NCBI GenBank assembly: GCA_028622995.1
Contig: JAJQJQ010000009.1
Span: 4,898,001-4,962,000, forward strand
DNA: 64,000 bases
DNA from: Panagrolaimus kolymaensis
Taxonomy: Eukaryota > Nematoda > Chromadorea > Rhabditida > Panagrolaimidae
Direction of reading: 5' to 3'
Shown: piece by piece, positions 38,561 through 50,936 of the stretch
Numbering within the stretch: position 1 is the first letter of the stretch
Layout of the letters: each line of letters starts with the position of its first letter
The notes under the pieces: model-generated
The model's database searches: none
What the model was told of the DNA's origin: nothing
The model's input: only the letters and a program-made list of their open reading frames with translations
Made by a program: the position numbers and the translations under genes

Positions 38561-41500
38561 ATGTCAATATTATTTTTTCATGCTAAAAATGTGATAATTC
38601 CATATCAAATATTTATTTTATTATTAATATTTTTATTATTTAATAATATACCTCCGATAGAAGGAATTTTGCAAAGTCAAAAAAATTTAATTCCATCCAA
38701 ATCTCAAATTCCATGTGTTCATGGTGAATTTATAAATAATAAATGCATTTGTCCTCCAGGTTTAACTGGGCCATTTTGTGAGCATTGTTTTGGTAGAGTT
38801 CATTTAAATTCAACTCAACAAAATTTTTCTGATGGAAAAGGTAATTACACCGCTTCGTCGAAGTGTACATGGATAATAGAAAATGAACCAAATACTCAAA
38901 GTCCGCTGCAGCTGGATATAACTCAATTTATGACTGAATGTTGTTGGGATCATTTTTATGTTTATGATGGCGATTCAGTTGATAATAATTTGGTTGCAGT
39001 TTTAAGGTAAAAATTTAATATAATATACTCAACAAAAAAATTTAAATTTAAATTTTTTTAGTGGTCGTCAATCCAATCGCCAATTAACTTTGCCATCTGG
39101 AAAAGCCATAGTTTATTTTGTTAGTGATTTAGCATATAATCTTGAAGGATTTAATGTAAATTTTAATTGGAAATTATGTCCAAATAATTGTAATAATAAT
39201 GGTTCATGTATTAATGGAACTTGCCATTGTAATGCTGGATATACAGGAAGTTCATGTGAATTACCAATTTGCACTCCTGAATTAGCAAATAATCAAACTA
39301 ATACACCTTGCCTTCATGGTTATTGTACAGAGGATTCGGATATTTGTACTTGTAGTGGAGGGTTTAAAGGTGATTATTGTCAAGTAGAAATTAAAGATTC
39401 TGTTTGGGATACTGTTCATACTGTCAATTCAATGAAATTTAGTCCAAGAGCTTCTCATGCAAGTGCCATAAATGAAAATAATACTGTAACTTACATTTAT
39501 GGTGGCTTTTATTTTACTGAAAAATCTAACCAAGATTTGGTGGCTTATAACAATGCGGATAAAACTTTTACTCAAATAATTCCAAATACGAATCCAGTGC
39601 CACCATTAACAAGATATGATCATTCCATGGTATATTATAAAGTAAGTCTCTCAATCAAAGAGTACTAAAAAATTAAACAAAAATTTTCTCCAGGATTCAT
39701 TATTCGTTTTTGGTGGAGTAATAAATAATACTAAAATTACAAATGAATTATGGAGATATGATATTACAATAAAACAATGGAATTTAATCCATTTTAACAG
39801 TGATGATCCCGAAAGCCTCCCTAAAGCTGTGGCAGGACATACAGCTCATGTAATTAATAATCAAATGTATATATTTTTTGGTTATAATCCTTATGAAGGT
39901 TTTTATCATCGAGTTCAAATTTATTCTTTTGGTAATTTTTTATTTATTCCAAAAACTTAAATAAAAAACTTTTTATAGACACAAATACTTGGCGCCTTGG
40001 AAAAGAAGACGATGTGGTTGGAAGATTTGGACATGCTTCAGCTTTGTATTCTGAAAATACTAAAGATGTCGCAGTTTATATTTATGGAGGTTATAATCAA
40101 GCTTCACAAGAAGCAGCATATAATATCAGCGATGAGTTACTTGTCTATGATCCGAATAGTGAAAGATTTGAAAGTTTGGGCTCAGGTGGCACAAAATTAT
40201 TCCGTCATTCTGCATCAATAGTTGATCAACAATTAATTATTGTTGGAGGCAATAGTCATAATGAATCCACTTCTGTGAGGGATAGTGAATGTTATTCATC
40301 TAAAATAGTAGCATACGATATTGGTAAATTAAAAAATTTAGTTAACGTTTTTTAATGAAATTATTTTTTTGTAGCTTGTAAACGATGGCTTAATATGGAG
40401 CCAGATTCTCGATTTGCTAATGTCAATCGTTATGGTCACACTAGTGTAGCTTACAAAAATAATGTTTATGTTTTTGGCGGCTTCAATGGAATTATGCTAA
40501 ATGACGTTTTGAAATTAACACTCAGTAAAAATTCTTACCTCAACAAAATAGGGTTATAGTTGTTTTTGATTTTTAGATGATTGCGATACAACAACCGAAG
40601 ATCTTCAAAGTTGTGAAGGAAGTAAAGATGGTTACCGATGCCAATTTATTGCGAGTAATCGAAGCTGTATCCGTGTTGATCATGACGTATCAATGCGTCT
40701 AACATTTTATTCCTTAATTAAATCTCGGAGTAATTCTATAATTAATTGCCCTGGAATGAGGTAAAAAAAACTTTAAAAAAATTGAAAAACCCAAATAAAA
40801 AAATATATTTTTCAGTAATCGAGATTTACGTTGTTCTGAATTTAAAGAATGTCAAACATGTTTGAGTCAGAAAAATTGTGGATGGTGTGAAAGTAGTTCC
40901 ATGTGCTCAGATACAGGATGCACAGATTCTTCAGCATTAATTACAAGCGAAAGTCAAGCATGCCCGCTGCAATCGAAAGATTTAATATTTCCAACTAAAA
41001 AGAGGCAATGCAATTTAGCAACCAATTGTTATGCATGTCGACAAATGAATCATTGTTCATGGTTTACAATTGATGCAAGGCCTTCTTGCATTTCACAAGA
41101 AGATGAAGGTCAGTTTTTATTTTTGAATCAAAAGGTTATAAATATAAAATGTATTTTTAGCAATTTTGGTTGAACAACATAATCGAATTCAAAGTGAAAG
41201 AATTGCATCTTTGGCCCATAGCATGCAACCTTCAACTCGAACAATAGCTGATTTTCGTTATCTTCAAACTTTTAATGCGACTAATGCAACATGTCCTTTA
41301 CCATGTTCAAGCTTTACTCATTGCCAAAATTGCACTCAAAGTAATTGCATGTGGTGTCCATCAACCAAGCGATGTGTAAGTATGGATACTTATATGATTA
41401 GTTTTCCATATGGCCAATGTGAATCTTGGATAACTCAAGCAAATTCCCATAATAATCGAGCATGTGAATTGGATCCAACTGATTGTTCTTCACAAAAAAC

Positions 41501-43020
41501 TTGTGATGAATGTCAACAAATTGGTCCTCGATGTGGATGGTGCGATGATGGAAATGGAACAGGTTTAGGCAAATGTTTAGCTGGTTCCCTTAATGGACCA
41601 TTCATTAATGGAAGTTGTGATAGAACACATTGGTATTTTACTGGCCAACCCGAATGCCAATGCAATGGACATAGTCATTGTTCAAAAAAGAGAGAATTGG
41701 GCACAGAAGCTAAACTATGCAATGGTTGTGAAGATCATACATCCGGGGAACATTGTGAAAGATGCGCGGATGGATTTTTTGGTGATCCAAGAAATGGTGG
41801 AAATTGCACCGAATGTCAATGCAACGATCAAGCCCAATCATGTGATAATGAAAAGGGGTATTGCTTCTGCACAACTAAAGGTGTCATTGGAGATCATTGT
41901 GACCTGTGTGATAATAAATACGAAGGAGATCCAAAAAATAATAAGCCATGTTCATGTAAGTTTTGGAAATGGTTGATAAATAAAAAATGAGTATTTTTAG
42001 ATAAACTTGCAATCGATTTTATTTTTACTTTCAAACTTGATAATAATGAAGATAAAGATAAATATGTAAATCAAATCAACTTTTTTGCTGTGCCTTTTAA
42101 AGTACTTTATTAATACCTTTTTTTCTTCATTTTTACCTTTATTTATTTTTTAAGCATGACACCGATGTACAATTTTCAATTTCATGTGATGGCTTAAATG
42201 ATGCCCATGTGGATGTTTCAGTAACTTCGGCATTTGATGATAGCGAATACCCAACTAAAATACTTTCAAATAATACGTGTAATGCTCATGGATTTAAAAA
42301 AACTTGGAGTCCAACAGATTCTCGATTCCATTTATTGCCCTTTGGAACAGAATCCAATACAACATTCCATGTAAAAGTATATAATTTTACAACGCCAGTT
42401 AAAATTCAAATCTCATTTGCTCAATCTCCACCAATCAATTGGATTTTATTTTTTGTTATTTTTGCAGCGTAAGCAAACTTTTTTCTTTTTCTTTTGTTGA
42501 GGCTTGAAGAAGAAAAAATTTATTTGTATTTTTTATTTTTTTCAGCTGCTTTGTTGTTCTATTAGTCATTGCTGGTCTTGTATGGGTTATTAAACAGCGA
42601 GTGGAAAGATATCATCAAATGCAAACTCAACATGTTGAAATTGAAAGAGTAATTTCCATAATTCTTTCGTTACAAAATTCCATGTTATTCGTTAATTTTT
42701 AGATGGCATCGCGTCCATTTGCATCGGTTTTACTTGATCTTTCAACAAAGCAATATGATTCTGCCACTCCAATTTCAATCGAGCCTTGTAGTAATTATCA
42801 ATCAGGAATTTATACTCTTATTGTGAGATTACCCACTGGCGGCCAAAATTATACTCCTCATGGAACTTCTGGACTTGCTGTGGCTTCATCGTTGTGTTCC
42901 TTAACACAATCTCAATTAGCCTTATTGCAACCTCCAGATTCAGATAATCAACAATCAGGGCAAAAATCCACTCTTCGACGATTTATGTCATTTAAAAATC
43001 CATTTTCTAGCAATACTTAA
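38561..43020 (+). CDS. atrn: Attractin-like transmembrane protein (EGF, CUB, kelch, PSI, laminin-EGF)
   Basis: Twelve exons: 38561-39006, 39062-39641, 39694-39931, 39979-40323, 40375-40524, 40577-40760, 40816-41108, 41161-41955, 42001-42065, 42155-42468, 42546-42648 and 42703-43020. They join in phase to 1276 residues. Order: signal/anchor helix (~15-35), EGF ([15 protein letters not shown]), CUB (~75-190, [12 protein letters not shown]), EGF repeats (~205-265), kelch propeller (~275-590, [19 protein letters not shown]), PSI repeats (CGWC, CMWCPS), laminin-type EGFs ([21 protein letters not shown]), a juxtamembrane domain, one TM helix (~1125-1150) and a cytosolic tail of about 125 residues. 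The C-type lectin domain of vertebrate attractins is absent. Family roles include melanocortin-pathway modulation, cell adhesion and MGRN1-linked receptor turnover. The short leader follows a TTTTAG acceptor. Confidence 0.93.
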
Positions 43021-43876
43021 AACAAAAATTTCGAGGCCATAATAATAATTTTAATTTTAAGCCTTTAAAACATTTTATTTTTTCACGAGAAAAAACATAC
43101 AAAATTTCTTTTTTCTTTCTTTCTTTCTTTTTTTAATTCTTTGTTGTTTTTTTACTTTTTATTTGATCGTAGCAAATATTTGTGCATTTCTTTTTCTATG
43201 CAGCATTTTTTTGATTTTAAAAAAATGTGCCTTTAAAACTTTTTTTTAATTTGATTCATACAAATACGGATATATTTTTTATTGCAAAAATAAAGCAGTG
43301 TGTTAAAAATACTTCCTTTTATAAAAATTTTTTACAAGTTCATGCATCAAATAAAAATTGCAATTTGTCAAAAAATTACAAATTAAAATAATCAAATCAA
43401 TCATAACTTTTTTTCTAAAAGGATGAATCAAAAAAGCCATTTTATCTTTTAAAAACATGTGTTTATAGAGTTTGTTGTTGTTCCTTTAGCAATTATTTTA
43501 AATTGGATTTAACCGATGCGATCCACAAACAATAATCAATTATGAACCTTTGTAGTAAACGGCGGCATTTTTTATTTAATATTTTTAAACAGCAATTTTG
43601 CAGCAAAACAAAACAACAAAAATATAAATGAAAAACAGTTGGTCAAAATTGAAACGATCGAAGACGAATTGCTTACTTATATCGACAGCGGAGGCGGAGA
43701 TATCTGAGGAAAAGAAGGGAGATACGCCTGCACAGAGTTTCTTCCCTTTTGTTTAGCTAACAAAAAACAAATTCAATAGTAAATACTTTTCTTTAAGTTA
43801 ATAAAAAAGCTTTGCGGTGTTTTTTTGTTGTTGATTTTGATACAGTTTTGCTATTATTTTTTTCTAGAATTTAAAC
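43021..43876. other. Intergenic: attractin 3'UTR and PEBP upstream region
   Basis: T-rich 3'UTR, then a more GC-balanced patch (about 43640-43760) that may be a 5' leader exon, ending in a TTTTTTCTAG acceptor nine bases before the PEBP ATG. Confidence 0.5.
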
Positions 43877-44617
43877 ATGAGCGATATTGGTGCAGCTTTA
43901 CAAAGTGCTGAACTTATTCCTAGCGTTCTCCCTGAGGCACCCAAAGAAAAATTGAATGTTGTGTTTGATGGAATTCCAGTCGAACCTGGCAAGGAATTCG
44001 CTGTTCGAAACTTGAAAAATGCTCCAAGAGTTACTTTAAAATGTGATCCTGAATCGACTTTTAGTTTAATCATGATCGGTAAAAATATTTATGTTTCTTT
44101 CATTTTTTTAATAAAATAAAATATATTTTTAGATCCTGACAATCTTTCAAGAAAAAATCCTTCCGTTGCTGAATGGCTTCATTGGCTTGTGAGTTTTAGT
44201 TTGTTTATTTACTTTTGATCCAAAAAACGTGCTCTTTTTCAAGTGGATTTCACTTAACTTTTGAGATATGAAAAAAGTCATCAAATTTTTTTTGTAGGTT
44301 GTAAACATTCCCGCAAGTAACATTCTCGAAGGCATTAATGGAGGTAACTCATTTTAAAATTAATCTAAAAAAGCAAAACACAATCTCGAGACTTTTTTTA
44401 AGGCCAACATCAACAACCTTATGGCAGTCCAGCCCCTGGACCTCGAACAGGAGAACATCGATATTTGATTGTACTTTTTGAACATCAAGGCCGTCGAGTT
44501 TCAGTTCCACTCTATAAATCCCGAGCAAAATTTAGTTTAAAACAATTTATGGAAAAGCATAAACTTGGCGCTCCCATTGCTGCAAATTATTTTATTTGTA
44601 AAAATGAACAACAATAG
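43877..44617 (+). CDS. pebp1: Phosphatidylethanolamine-binding protein (PEBP/RKIP family)
   Basis: Exons 43877-44078, 44133-44188, 44298-44343 and 44403-44617 join in phase to 172 residues, a little short of the usual ~185. Signatures are present: DPDNLSRKNPSVAEWLHWLV (with Asn-Leu where many members have Ala-Pro), the ligand-pocket block YGSPAPGPRTGEHRY, and FSLKQFMEKHKLG-PIAANYF near the C-terminus. Family members are cytosolic lipid-binding proteins that modulate kinase cascades such as Raf-MEK. The ATG lies nine bases after a TTTCTAG acceptor. No truncation seen. Confidence 0.93.
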
Positions 44618-44933
44618 AAAAGAAAAAAATATGTAAATTAATTGTAGTAAAAAAATTAATTGCACTTTATTTTATTAAATAATTAATTAAATTCAATCTC
44701 TGTCGTAAAATAAAAAATATAATAAATAAATAAACTCTGACTATTTTGTTTCAAAAATAAAAAAAATAAATAAATCGTTAAATTTTTTTGGCATCGTTAA
44801 AAATTAAAATTAATAGATTGCACTTCGGCACCGGTTAAATTTCATACATGTGTTCCCCTGTTATTTCGTAAAGATTGCCACCCGTTAAAAAATATATATG
44901 TGTAAAGTTAAAGTGAAGTTGATTGAAAGAATA
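44618..44933. other. Convergent 3' region of PEBP and FICD
   Basis: AT-rich, with AATAAA signals on the plus strand soon after the PEBP stop. No gene seen. Confidence 0.5.
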
Positions 44934-46707
44934 TTAATCATTATTAGTTTCAATAATTTTTGATTCTGCTTTTCCTGAAGTTCCAAGTTTACCATTTTCT
45001 GGACAATCTTTTGGATCACAAATTGATGAGGAACTTATGTATGACTAAAAAAGAAAATGAAAATAATAATTTAAAAACAAATACTTTTTTGGAATGACTT
45101 ACTTGTAAACAATCATCAGTCATTTTAGCGATGAATCTTATAAAGGGTCGAAGATCGCCATCATTTGCACTTTTTAAATGCAAATAATACTGGCCTCTTT
45201 CTTCCACAGGAATTATAACGGGTGGAAATCCAGCTTGCATTAAAATAAAATTCATGAGCAACCTCGCAGTTCTACCATTTCCATCAATAAATGGATGAAT
45301 ATAAACCAATTTATAATGGGCCAAAGCTGCTAATTCAACTGGATCAATTCGAAGTGTTTCTTCATCATTTAGCCATTCCACAAGTTCATCCAATTCTTGC
45401 CTAACAAATTCTGGCGCTGTTGGAGTAAAGCTTCCAACATATACTTGCGTCGTTCTCAACAATCCAGCCGCCATGGGATCCACGTATCCAAGGACTCGTT
45501 TGTGGATTGCAAGAATATCTTCAATTTTTAAACTTCCAACATGAGCAAGTGTGTGATTTAAAAATCGAAGTGCAGCATCCATTCCAAGAATTTCATTATG
45601 TTCAATGATACTTTTTCCTGCCACCGCTATTCTTGATTCTAATATCGATCGAGTTTGCCCTAGGGTAAATGTATTTCCTTCTAATGCCACGGTATGATAT
45701 ATATGTTGAAAATATGATTCTCTCATAGCTCGTTTCAATCCTGAATTCCATCGAGGAATTTTTAGAAACATTTCACGCTTTTTTCGAATTTCTTGAAACA
45801 TATTATTATCTATTTCTTCCACCAATGGAAGAGTTTTAGCTCGGCGTCTAAAAAAACACATAAAATTAATTGTTTCTTAGCCTTGGTTTTGTGGCTTACA
45901 TTAATGCTTCAGAATGAAATGGATTGAGGTTTAAAGCTTTTTTATATAATCCTTCAGCTTCAATAACATTATTTCTTACAGTTTCCATAAATATTCCATA
46001 TTCCGTTAAAACATCTGGATGATGTGGAGCTAAAGCAAATGCATGCTCAATAATGACTTCAGCTTTACGATTATTTCCACGTTCACGAGATTTTTTTGCT
46101 AATTGTAAAGCTGCAATTGCTTCAGCTTCAGTGAATGGATCAGGAATAGGGGATGTAGGACGTCGAGGAATTACAGATAATCGAAGATCAGCTAAAAAAA
46201 TAAAGGCAAATATTTAATTAAAGAAATTTTCCATAGAAAAATCTTACATGTTTCTTCATAATTTTCATCTCCATCATCATCAGTAACCCAAGGTTCCACG
46301 GGAAAAGGTTCATAAAAATATGTAATTTTTTGTAAACCACCAATTTCTTTTTTAAAGAATCTTGTTTGATGTTGTTGTGATTGTTGATTATTAACATTAA
46401 CAATTCCAATGCAATCAAATATCTTTTTAATATCATCATTTAAAAATGGGTTTAAACAAATTAAGGAATTGGTTAATAAAAGTTGAATAAATGGAGCAAT
46501 AAATTGAACTGATATTGAAGATAAAATACAGATAACAGCGATCGATATCCAAACCTTTTTTGATAGGGCATTGCTGCTGCTACGAACGACAACAGCAACA
46601 TTATTATTATTATTTTCGATCGTTTTTGTTTCTTGAATCATCGTCGCTCGACTTTCTCGACGCCCATTCATTGATGTTGTTGTTGTTGGTGGCGGTGTAG
46701 CAGTCAT
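44934..46707 (-). CDS. ficd: FICD-type protein adenylyltransferase (Fic domain, TPR, ER membrane anchor)
   Basis: Minus-strand exons 46248-46707, 45900-46191, 45103-45847 and 44934-45044 join in phase to 535 residues. Order: Thr/Pro-rich N-terminus, one signal-anchor helix (about 54-80, VWISIAVICILSS), TPR repeats (~165-255), then the Fic core. The autoinhibitory motif TVALEGNTF is intact with its Glu (about residue 307), and the active motif HPFIDGNGR is canonical (about 435). The flap region GSFTPTAP is present. FICD AMPylates and de-AMPylates the ER chaperone BiP according to ER load. The 535-residue length exceeds human FICD (458), mainly by a longer N-terminus and a short extra C-terminal exon. 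The start was set at 46707 because the codon 15 bp upstream is GTG. Confidence 0.93.
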
Positions 46708-48517
46708 GGTCGTCAGCTGCACATTAGTACAAATAGTTTTTCTGTAATTTATTTTTAAATATTCTTTAGTATTTTTTTGATGCTTTTAAAATTTCCACCA
46801 ACTTTTTTTTATTATTTGAAGGTTTTTTTTGGTTGTTGTTGGGAGACATTTTGACGCCATTACTTTAAATTATTTTTTCCGTTGCTGCTTTTATTCCATC
46901 ATCACCATCACAATTTATGAATGATGACGAAAAATGAGAATATATAAATATCAAAAAATGAAATGATGATAGGAATCAATTATTATTTTACCTCAAGGGT
47001 TATAGTTGGTAGTTCAAAGTTCTGCAAAAATAGTTGTTTGAACTAAAGAAAAAAAAGAGAGAGGAAAGAGAAAAAAACTAGGAGGGGCGCAACAAATACT
47101 TTCAATTCTTTTTTTTCTTCTTCTGTCTACTACGAGGATGGATGGATCCTTCGTGACATGCAGATTCGATGGTGGTCGTTATGAAAGTGTGCGTTGTTGT
47201 TAGCTCGTGCTAAGAGTCAGTAGTCAGTAGTCACATTGAACGACAACGACGACAAACTAACTATTCCACTATTCTATTTCTTCCTTTCACAGCTGATGTG
47301 AGCGATGCTTTTTTTTTCTCCTCTTCTTCGTCCTTTCCTATCCTCCTTTTACTTTTTTTCTTCTTCCTTCGTGCTTTGGAAAAAAAATGACAACAACAAA
47401 TATTTTTGAGTCCCATGACAAAAGAGAGGAGGAAAAGGAGTCGTCCATCCATCCAGCTTGCTGGTTGTTTGTTGGTTGGTGGTACTGACTGACTTGCATA
47501 TACGGACGACGACGACACGAACTCTATTTCCTTTTTTTTTCTTTTTCAACTTTAAAAACTACGACGTAAGGCACCCGACGACGACAACGACTAAAAATTT
47601 TTTTTTTGAATCAGCTGATTTCACTTAATTTATCACGTGAATCAGTCAGTACCTTTGACTTTATGTTCTACCTTTTTGTGCGTCCTCAATTTTTTTTCTT
47701 CGTTAAAAAAAATAAAATATTTCAATATATTTATTTTTAAGAGAACAGTTTTGTGTGAGTCTTATTGGCCTCGAACTCTCTCTAACAAAATAAAAAAAGC
47801 TAACGATGGATGGATGCTTTTAAAAATAAAATTTTATTTTTTTCTTTCCTTCCTGTAAATAAATTTATTTTCTGTTCTGGTTTCATTTACTTTTAAATAT
47901 TTTTGCTTACAAATGAAGTGGAGGTGGTCATGTTTGCAAAAAAATTTTATATTTTAAAGTTAAAAAAAAGCAATCATCAAAAAGACATAATAATATTGTG
48001 CAACGGACGACAAAGCGAAAATATAAAAAGAAATCATTTTTTAAACCACAAGATCTTTTATTTTTTATTGGTTCGTAGTTAGAGAGAAAGAGCGTGATTA
48101 TTTTTTTTGTTCTGTTTTTTCCCTTCTGCTGCCCTCTTTCCTCTTTCTCATTCTATCACAGCTGTTAAGCGAGTTGTTGTTGTTGTGGTTGGTCCATTTT
48201 TTTTTTTTTTGTCGTTGCGCGATATGAACTTTTTTTATTCATTCATTTTTTTAAGTCACTCAAAACAAAACTAACTTATCTTTTCTTCTTTTTTTTTCAG
48301 AAAAGAAATATTATTTTATCATAGATCGCCTTTGCTGCTGCAGTCGATCTTGTTGTTATTCGTGTATTTTTTGTGTCTAGCCAAATATTTCTATACCCGG
48401 TTAGACTTTATTTCTTTCAAAGTCATATGAATACTATACGTAATAATATCATCAGTTTCCACTAAGTGTGTATATTATTTCCTTCCACAGCTGATTTTCT
48501 AATAATCATCATTTAAT
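46708..48517. other. Divergent intergenic region between FICD and LC3
   Basis: About 1.8 kb holding both promoters. The 46860-47600 part is less AT-rich, with GACGACGACGAC-type and CATCCATCCA words. A TTTTTTTTCAG acceptor at about 48290-48300 precedes a probable 5' leader exon of LC3. No protein gene recognised. Confidence 0.5.
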
Positions 48518-48947
48518 ATGTCTGCATCGGGTTATATTCCATCTTTTAAAGAACGCAAAAATCTTGGTAAGCTAGATTTCGCAAATTTTTGCATGGCTTT
48601 TTATTGATTACTTTTATTTTTTAGCCGAACGAATTCGAATGGTTGAAGATATTAAACGACAACAACCAGATAAAATTCCAATTATTATTGAACGATATGA
48701 AGGTGAACGATATTTACCCCTTCTTGATAAATGCAAATATCTCGTTCCCAATCATATCACCGTAGCTGAATTAATGCAAATTGTTCGTCGTCGCCTTCAA
48801 TTACACCCTGATCAAGCATTTTTCTTGCTTCTCAATGAAAAATCCATTGTTTCCAATAGTATGACCATTAGTCAACTCTATCAAATGGAACAAGAACAAG
48901 ATGGATTTTTATATATGGTTTATGCTTCACAACCAACATTCGGCTAA
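48518..48947 (+). CDS. lgg-2: LC3/LGG-2-type ATG8 protein ending at the lipidation glycine
   Basis: Exons 48518-48566 and 48625-48947 give 123 residues. Two N-terminal helices (IPSFKERKNLAERI) precede a ubiquitin fold with KIPIIIERYEGE, DKCKYLVP, RRRLQLHPDQAFFLLLN and GFLYMVYASQPTFG. The reading frame ends TTC GGC TAA, so Gly is the last residue and no ATG4 cleavage is needed before conjugation to PE. The RRRLQLHP and SNSM words recall nematode LGG-2. ATG8 proteins decorate autophagosomal membranes and bind LIR-motif cargo receptors. The N-terminus MSASGYIP is short for an LC3. Confidence 0.94.
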
Positions 48948-49539
48948 AAAAAGAATTAAAAAAATAAATAAATTTGAATATTTGTTGCATATTTGAATTT
49001 TTCGTGCTTATGTTTTTTGATAGTCGTCTCTTTTGATGATTATCAATCTTTCTTTTTTTGTGATCCTTATTATTATGTAAATTTTTCTTTTGTTTCTCTC
49101 GTGAAAACTTTTTTCTTTAGCTTTTTTGTTAGCAAAAAGAAAAAAATATAACAAAATAAAAAACAACAATGTTCTCAGTGGTCTTCTTCTTTTCTAATTT
49201 TTATAACATTTTTTTCTCTCTCGATTCTTTTATGGCCTTTTTTTCATTGCTTTTTTTCCTTCTCATTCTCACTTTCTATATTTTAGTTTATTAGATGATT
49301 GTTTTTGTATGTTTTGTATATATTTTTTACTTTTACTTTTTTTTTACAAAAAACCTCAATTTTTTCTTTACTGTTTTTTTGCACAACAACAAAATAAAGA
49401 GCGCAAATTTCTGCCATAATTTTTTGTTTTGTTCTTGAAACAACAACAAACTGTAAGAAAGTTAGCAAAGCAACAAACAAAAAAACGTGTGATCTGAAGA
49501 AACAAAAAAAAAACAAAGACATAAACAATATTGCGTAAT
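48948..49539. other. LC3 3'UTR and flank of the foldback element
   Basis: AT-rich 3' sequence with several AATAAA signals. No gene. The foldback element starts at its end. Confidence 0.5.
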
Positions 49540-49604
49540 ATATAAGACGCTGAAATAAATAAAGTTTTGCAACTTTGTCTGAATCGGATTTATATTAAAA
49601 TCTT

Positions 49605-49820
49605 CCTCACTCGAGTTTCAGACATTGAAAACACTAAATTTCCGTTATTTTCCTCACGACTTTGGGTCAGGTGATGAAACACATACTTTTCTGTTATTTT
49701 CCTCACGGTTTTGGTTCGGATGCTGAAATAGGTACTTTTCTGTTTTTTTCCTCACGACTTTAGGTCAGGTGGTGAAATAGGTCTAATCTTGAAATTTTCC
49801 TCACGGTTTCAAGTCGGAAT
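49605..49820 (+). repeat. Subterminal ~49 bp tandem repeat, about five units
   Basis: CCTCAC(G) recurs at 49605, 49652, 49701, 49750 and 49799, spacing 47-49 bp. Units alternate between a GACTTTGGGTCAGG-like and a GGTTTTGGTTCGG-like version. Related units occur inverted in the right arm near 52525, 52574 and 52622. Confidence 0.7.
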
Positions 49821-50001
49821 AGGTTTTACGATTTTTCTTTAAATTTGCCTCAAAAAAATTTCTCAGACTCAAAAAACTAAAAATTTTTAAAGAATGGTAA
49901 ATTCGTGAGGAAAAATTACAAATTTTATGGGTTTTTGGTTGTGAGAATTGGTCAGAAGGAGAAATCAAAGATTTTAGTTAATTTTCCTCAAATTCCTAAA
50001 T

Positions 50002-50840
50002 GAGGCAATCCATGCCGCATATTTTACCTCAACCATCTTTTCTATTGAGGCAATCCATGCCGCATATTTTGCCTCAACCATCTTTTCTATTGAGGCAATC
50101 CATGCCGCATATTTTGCCTCAACCATCTTTTCTATTGAGGCAATCCATGCCGCATATTTTACCTCAACCATCTTTTCTATTGAGGCAATCCATGCCGCAT
50201 ATTTTGCCTCAACCATCTTTTCTATTGAGGCAATCCATGCCGCATATTTTGCCTCAACCATCTTTTCTATTGAGGCAATCCATGCCGCATATTTTGCCTC
50301 AACCATCTTTTCTATTGAGGCAATCCATGCCGCATATTTTGCCTCAACCATCTTTTCTATTGAGGCAATCCATGCCGCATATTTTGCCTCAACCATCTTT
50401 TCTATTGAGGCAATCCATGCCGCATATTTTGCCTCAACCATCTTTTCTATTGAGGCAATCCATGCCGCATATTTTACCTCAACCATCTTTTCTATTGAGG
50501 CAATCCATGCCGCATATTTTGCCTCAACCATCTTTTCTATTGAGGCAATCCATGCCGCATATTTTGCCTCAACCATCTTTTCTATTGAGGCAATCCATGC
50601 CGCATATTTTACCTCAACCATCTTTTCTATTGAGGCAATCCATGCCGCATATTTTGCCTCAACCATCTTTTCTATTGAGGCAATCCATGCCGCATATTTT
50701 GCCTCAACCATCTTTTCTATTGAGGCAATCCATGCCGCATATTTTACCTCAACCATCTTTTCTATTGAGGCAATCCATGCCGCATATTTTGCCTCAACCA
50801 TCTTTTCTATTGAGGCAATCCATGCCGCATATTTTACCTC
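50002..50840 (+). repeat. 45 bp tandem array, 19 units (left arm)
   Basis: Eighteen full 45 bp periods plus a final 29 bp. Each unit has a 29 bp imperfect palindrome (GAGGCAA...TTGCCTC, with an inner ATGCCGCAT) and a 16 bp spacer. Units are identical except for one A/G site in the right hairpin arm. The unit length is a multiple of three and is stop-free on both strands, giving 15-residue periodic peptides (RQSMPHILPQPSFLL on plus, EAKYAAWIASIEKMV on minus). The minus reading opens with residues from the tRNA-like segment. Coding use is doubtful. Confidence 0.95.
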
Positions 50841-50857
50841 AAAACAACCGAAAACAA

Positions 50858-50936
50858 GCAAAAACAGTGAAGGACTCGAACTCGAAACCTTTCGGGTGCA
50901 AGTCAACTGCATTAACCATTGCACCATTGAGACATT
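50858..50936 (-). ncRNA. tRNA-like segment with Pol III A and B boxes (left arm copy)
   Basis: Inverted duplicate of 51973-52052. Minus-strand TGGTGCAATGGTT matches the A box and GTTCGAGTCC the B box. The anticodon-region loop would carry TGC, but the acceptor, anticodon and T stems pair poorly, so this is a degenerate or SINE-head-like tRNA relic. Confidence 0.55.

Noticed and set aside
50002..50840. CRISPR-like appearance (29 bp palindromic repeat with 16 bp spacers)
   Set aside because: The spacers are all identical, so this is a simple 45 bp tandem repeat; the context is eukaryotic and no cas genes exist.
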